Source of the DNA: Phyllostachys edulis
Taxonomy: Eukaryota; Streptophyta; Magnoliopsida; Poales; Poaceae
Direction: 5' to 3'
Assembly: GCA_036346405.1 (NCBI GenBank)
Contig: CM070567.1
Coordinates: 48,161,633-48,225,632, forward strand
Length of the DNA: 64,000 nucleotides
Under the pieces are notes generated by a model. It was not told the DNA's origin, did not search any database, and was given only the letters and a program-made list of their open reading frames with translations. The translations under genes and the position numbers were made by a program. Shown here in pieces: positions 58,665-64,000 of the stretch (position 1 is the stretch's first letter; the number at the start of each line of letters is the position of its first letter).

Positions 58665-61600
58665 TGTGAGCACCCGGATTTATTAGGCTCATAATACTTA
58701 GTCATCCAATTGACCCTAGTATTATCAACCAAATAAACTCGGTCTCGAGAGATGTATACTTCCCAGAATGCAGTACACATACCTCACAACAAAAGAATGC
58801 ATCAATTCCATACAACACATAGTACATAAGCAACAAACCATAAGTTAACATTAATATGGAATATATATTACAAAAGAGAGGCCCTTAGGCCAAATAACAA
58901 TAATTACAAAAAGATAACAGCGGAAGCAAAAGTGCCATAAAGATGGCCAAAATAAGAGCCAACCAAGTGTGCCTTTAGCCCACAAGGCAACTGACCGGAC
59001 CGCCAAGCTAGTCGCTCTCCCAACCACCGCAAGACAACAAGAAAAGTAAAGCCCTTTGGGCTCTACCTCCTCTGCAACAAAGTTGTTAAGCAAAGCAAAT
59101 GAGTACAATAACTTGTTTATTGTACTGCAAGAAAACGACGTAAGATAACGTAACTATAATTTAGCTACATGCAAGCTTTATTTAAGTGGATGAGGCTTTG
59201 GACTCATTTTAGCATAAAGCAAGTTTCATTTGCAATAACATAGTAGATTGAAAGCAATTTGACAAAGCATTTTTAATTGTTGAAATAACAACGCGATAAT
59301 AACATAATAACAACAACAAGAACAATCTCGAAGTGACTAACCCAAGTCACCACAACAATAGCATGAACATCCATTCATACCAACCCATCAAGTTTTAATT
59401 AAAAGTTTGATACTAGTCTTGAACGACCTTACCAAGCATGTCCATAACCTAGGGCGAGGCTATTCAATAGTTTTATCCTGCGCAGGTGTACCACTTTGCA
59501 CCCACACGCCGATCGCCTTTCCTTTACGCACACTTCCGAAGGTGTGCCGCACAGCTAAGTCCTACGAGACCTTTCCAAAGGATGAATGCTAATTACGAGC
59601 TGCACAACCCACGGGAGAAGGAGACATTAGACGACCTACCCTAAGCTAATGCTCCCTCCCACACTATACATATACATTTGTTTTGAAAACACACCAACCG
59701 AGCTCGCTCATAATTAACACCTCCTAGAGTACTTAGTCAAGAGGGTTCCATATGCCCTCGCGTGGTTAGTACGCAAAAGCGCTTGGCTTAGTGACCCAAG
59801 TACTCGGTCCTTAGGGACCCAGCATACCACCACATTCCAAAAACCGCACCATCCATCCAATATGCCCAAGTCTAAATCAATCTTTTATTTTCAGCTTTTG
59901 ATTTTACAATTAATCAAAGCACAAGTGCTGGACATATAGGAGTAATAATCATTTTGAGTGATCAAGATCATCGACTAAGTCGATGATCGCCTAATACTAC
60001 CGATAGCTAAGCATGTCTAAGCAGAGGAACGCAACTACTAAGTGATAAGAGCTCATCCAACGAGCTCAAACCACAGCGAATAACCTAGGCTCATTGGTAG
60101 TAGAGGATAAAGAATTCCTACAGATTATGCGACTATAGGATTACTAACGACATTTAACACAAAGTAGCATGCATACATAGAAGTAAAACAAAGTATTAAG
60201 CTCTAAAGTAATGGGACATGATGGGAAATGGTCAAACTGCTTGCCTTGTTGCTGTTGCTCAAATTGTGGCAGAGGGTCGCTCTCGGGATCACCACAAATG
60301 TCGAAACCTAACGGAAAAGCGATAAAGAACCGATAAGAACGATTTAAAGGCAACAAAGACAGCACAGCAAACGAACTCCAAATACCCTGAATTTTCTACA
60401 GCAGCAAGGGGATGATTTTTAGGAAATTTTGCAACAAGAACCAATGGATTTGGATTCTCAATGCAAAAGATATGAGCAAAACAATTCTGCTCAGCCCTAA
60501 AAATTACCAAACTGCACTATTCACTAATTTAATTATGAGGCAACATTTTCTAGAAAAGTGGTGAGGCTGAGATTTTTATTGTAAAACCAGCACCTCATGA
60601 GATGAATAACACAATTGAGTTCATCTCATTTGGAGCTATTATGCACTTTCTATAATTTTTCAAAAACAAGAACTTGAACAAAATTATAATGCACAAGTCC
60701 TCATTTCTATAACAGCAACATGCTCGAACTAATTCTCACAGTGAGTTCATTATTAGAGGAAGCTAACAAAATTGGGTTTACTCACAAATAACCTACAGAG
60801 CATTAGTTATGGGTTTTACAAGTTAAACATAAATTTTGAGTGTATATTCAAAGGAGTTTTAAAACCTAGTGGCTAATCTGTGCTCTGAGCTGAACTCAAC
60901 TTACAATCATTTTTGGATTAAAGTTAAGTTCAAGACAGAGCTAACACAATTTGAATGACCTCAAAAGGATTTAAAACGAAGAAGATATGAAATTCTAAAG
61001 TCTATACCTTATTTCAGTCTATAACTAAGACTTCACCGGAATTTCTAAAACTCACAAGGGTATGGGAGGACGTGAGCCACGATCTCAGATCCAACGGCTC
61101 AAGACCTCCCAGAGAACATCACACACGCCAAGACGTGAAGTCCAGAGATCCCGACCTCTTAGCAACTCACATGCGCGAGGTGAGGGGAGGTCGTGGCAGT
61201 AGATGGGAGATCCAACGGACCACAACACGAAAGGAGGTCCGAACGGACCAGATCTAAAGGGAGGTCCTCAACGGTGAGATGACCTCGAGGAGGTCCTAAG
61301 CGATAGATCTAACATCACTGCACCTCCGTGGAGGTCCGGGCGGCTACGATTGCGCAAGGGAGGTCTTGGACGCCCAGTTTCCTTGGAGGAGGTCCGACGC
61401 CCCAGAGCTCACAACCACGTGCTTGCGCACGCACGCAGCTTGGACAAGAGGTTAATGCGCACGGACACAAGGAGGTCCGCTGGAGGTCTTAATCGCACAA
61501 TAAATGGTGGATTTAAGAACATCAAGACCCAACCAATGATTGCAAGATTGAGCAATTGATAACCGCATTAAACACGGCAAATCTCTGTCCTAAAACGACA

Positions 61601-63908
61601 ACGGTGCTTTGGTGTCCGACAAAGACCCGAGCTCAAAGATTTGGTCATCGCCGCGATGTAGACCTCGCCGGCAAGAACCAAGGACATCCTCAGTGCGCAA
61701 TAGTGTTGCGCACACCATGGACTCATTCTCGACGGCGACGACGGCTTTAATCGCCGGCGAGCCGAGAGGACAAACACAACCCGCACGGCCAAAATACTAA
61801 AATGCAAAATGGAGCTCGCGCGACAATCAAGCGTGTGCCAAAACTTAAGCTCCGCAACATGCATTCAGCGGGTGCCAAGATCTAAAGGACTAACAGGAGG
61901 TGTACCGGAGGTCCTAAGGTGCCGGGAGGTCGTGGAGGTGATGACCGGAGTTGGGGAAGGCAAGAAGCTTCACGCCCAAGGCACCAGCCTCAAGCTCGAC
62001 TTTGTCCACCTCTGAAAAATGCCCAAACAATTCAAGTTAGGGTTAACTTCCAAGAGGTCTTCAGAGCAAAAGTGAGCAAGGTTTGAAGGAGGAGCCACTG
62101 AACCCTTGTCTCACCGAGGAGCTCCAAGGACATCAACAATGGCGCCAAGATGGGAGGTGAGTTTGGGGATGAGGAGCTCACCACGCACAAGTGCAAGGTT
62201 GAGGTCAATTGTGTGCAAAGGAAGCCAAGGGAGGATTCCTGGGGTGACTTATAGACCGAGGTGAAGGTTATGAGTCGGGCTAAGCTCCATGGTGAGCTTA
62301 GCCCACGGTTGGTCCATGGGGTGGACAAGACATAAAGGTTGACAAGGTGACAAAGGCTGAGTGACTAATGAGGCGGAAAGTCGACTGCATTAAATGCGGT
62401 CAAGAAAGAGTCATTATAATGTACCCCAAGGTTAGACACGATTAATGCATCTGCCAGAGCTGCATGCGCATCAGAGGAAGGAGAAGAACAGGGAGGTCTT
62501 GGTGACCGTTGGATAAGACACGGGAGAGGTCCTAACCATTGATCCATTTTTGAACCAAGATGTTTTAAGTGGTGGGAGGAGGTCCCACCACACGATCAAG
62601 GTGGGAGGTCGTGGCCCTCCGATTTTTAATCGCAGCAACGACGTGAGGAAAAGGGACAGAGGTCCAAAGCGTTGATCTCCATCCAACAGTCGGACCTCCA
62701 AAGGAGGACTTAACTGCACGCGATCAAAAAATACATGAGGGGAGGTCATGGCCTTTGGATTTAGATCTAAGGGCTACGATCAAAAGAGGTGGAGGTCCTG
62801 AGCTTGCGCAACGCACAAGGGAGGTCATGGCCTTTAGATTTAGATCTAAGGGCTACGACCTCACCAAGGCGGAGGACCTTGCCGTGATGTTTTTCAGAGG
62901 AGGTCGTGGCCTTTGGATCTGAATCCAACGGCCACGACCTCAACAAATAGCTAAAAGGGAGGTCTGTTAGTTAGATTGAGAGGAGGAGGTCGTGACCATG
63001 GATTTTTGATCCAATGGTCTGTGACCTCATCAAGGTGGGATGTAGACTTTGAGGTTTGACACACGGGGAGGTCATGACCGTGGATCTTTGATCCAACGGC
63101 TGTGACCTCATGTAGGTGGGATATTTGCTTAGCTTAACAGTGAGGGGAGGTCAGGGCCGTGGATCTTGAATCCAAGGGCCAAGACCTCAACAAGGTGGAA
63201 GGTGGTTTTGGAGGTTTGATAGCCGGGAGGTCGGGCGGTGGATGTTAATCCAAGGGCTATGACCAGACAAGGTTGGGAGGTCCTTGCAAGTGTTGACTGA
63301 GAGGAGGTCGTGGCGGTTGGATGTAGATCCAACAGCTCACGACCGATCAAGGTGGAGATGAGGTCTCACGAGGTGCAGACATGGTTGGGCTGGACCACTT
63401 GAACATGGCTAGCCCAAGGAACAAGGTAGGCTTTTAAATTTAGTTTCTAACAAATGAGACTTAACAGAATTGTTTGGGATAGCATTTCAACTCCAAAATT
63501 CATGAAATTTTTACAGGAGCTTGCTGACAATGAGCTTAACCATGCATAAAATTTTCAGAGGTTATTATGCACTGTATTTTTCTCAGGATATTCATGAAGG
63601 TTGTTTAAAGGATTGTTTTGCCTCCAAAAATTATCAACAAGTGTTATAACTCATGATATTTCACAGAGGGGTCCCACATCAGTTTTTGGACCAAGGGAAA
63701 ATATTTCCAATTGATTGGCACTAGATTTAAGATGGATGGAATATGAATTTGACTTTTGGTCAACAAGAGCTTTGTGTTTTTGGATTACACAACTCTTGGA
63801 CAAGAATCACATGAGATTTTAGGGTTTTTCAAGATGTGAGAAAAAGTTTTAATTTCTACACATATAATTATGCTTGAATAACCCTAATTATACATTTGGG
63901 ATCTTACA
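58665..63908 (-). mobile_element. Solo LTR, 5.24 kb, inserted in the copia gag
   Basis: It reads TGTGAGCACCCGG at the left and GGGATCTTACA at the right, flanked by AAAGA on both sides (58660-58664 and 63909-63913). On the minus strand it therefore starts TGTAAGATCCC, the same type of start as the other long LTRs here, so minus is the likely transcription strand. It contains no gag or pol. The right third has a tandem array of about 79-bp hairpin units, and 61060-61500 has related GGAGGTC-type motifs. The many short ORFs are not genes. Confidence 0.88.
62741..63370. repeat. About 79-bp tandem array of hairpin-forming units (eight units)
   Basis: GGAGGTC starts units at 62741, 62820, 62899, 62985, 63067, 63146, 63226 and 63303 (spacings 79, 79, 86, 82, 79, 80 and 77). 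The first ~43 bases of most units are an imperfect palindrome; in the unit at 62899 the arms GAGGTCGTGGCC and GGCCACGACCTC are perfect, with an inner TTGGAT/ATCCAA pair. Units are diverged (roughly 65-85% alike by eye). Looser copies extend left to about 62490. Confidence 0.9.
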
Positions 63909-64000
63909 AAAGATGACAAAGCACCAGCTCGGCGCTCAAAATTCAAGTTTGATTCAAGCAAGAAGAAAAATTATCGTAAGGCGGTCAACAAGGTGCTCTC
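63909..64000 (+). CDS. Ty1/copia gag, continuation after the solo LTR
   Basis: After the right AAAGA duplication the gag frame resumes in phase (DDKAPARRSKFKFDSSKKK), the basic, Ser/Lys-rich stretch that normally follows the first zinc knuckle in this family. It is open to the window edge. Confidence 0.8.

Noticed and set aside
61556..62749. Several 60-98 codon ORFs on both strands inside the solo LTR
   Set aside because: They follow the GAGGTC/GACCTC repeats and change with the repeat phase; no protein family recognised.
62741..63370. CRISPR-like array of regular repeats
   Set aside because: Units are diverged, repeat and spacer are not separable, and the array is inside a plant LTR; no cas genes.

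Overview
This window is nuclear DNA from a grass (Poaceae; inference). The support is the TE mix: Tat-lineage and chromovirus-like Ty3/gypsy elements with very long LTRs, Ty1/copia, L1-type LINEs, Tourist-like MITEs and a Mutator-like element. One clear host gene has plant GT-AG introns. I see no rRNA, convincing tRNA, CRISPR array or bacterial-type operon. The species cannot be named from the sequence alone.

Layout. 1-2440: tail of a chromovirus-type LTR, then a minus-strand Tat-like Ty3/gypsy 5' LTR, primer site and gag. 2770-17583: one minus-strand, intron-containing 'putative gypsy-type transposon' gene (PF04195 type), split into three pieces by two LTR insertions. These are a 4.73-kb solo LTR (4228-8957) and a 6.4-kb composite (9128-15563) that carries an integrase/chromodomain fragment and a second kind of LTR. 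About 17983-18850: LTR-like sequence with a TATA box and a 29-bp palindromic tandem array. 18850-24970: gene-poor, with a 1-kb non-autonomous retroposon bounded by 14-bp target-site duplications.

24975-31310 is the only apparently intact host gene: a six-exon AIPP2-like PHD-finger protein of 879 aa. Exon 1 supplies only the ATG. The 5' leader carries a duplicated three-codon uORF, and intron 1 holds a Ty1/copia remnant. 560 bp downstream lies a complete Mutator-like element (31874-36279) with a perfect 10-bp target-site duplication, about 170-bp inverted termini and a transposase broken by three in-frame stops plus frameshifts.

36300-48300 holds a small inverted-terminal-repeat element, a dead phosphomannose isomerase gene head followed by a beta-1,3-galactosyltransferase fragment, RNase H-type fragments of LINEs, a minus-strand LTR, a TA/GT microsatellite and a fold-back MITE. 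48530-52682 is a degraded L1-type LINE with a Tourist-like MITE inside it.

53820-64000 is a four-layer nest. A DUF26 (CRK-type) gene fragment was hit by a Ty3/gypsy element with a 371-bp LTR. That element was hit by a Ty1/copia element with a 1.4-kb LTR. The copia gag was then split by a 5.24-kb minus-strand solo LTR with a 5-bp target-site duplication. No new enzymatic or defence system is visible. The main observations are nested insertion histories, tandem palindromic arrays in the regulatory ends of unrelated elements, and the structure of the PHD gene.
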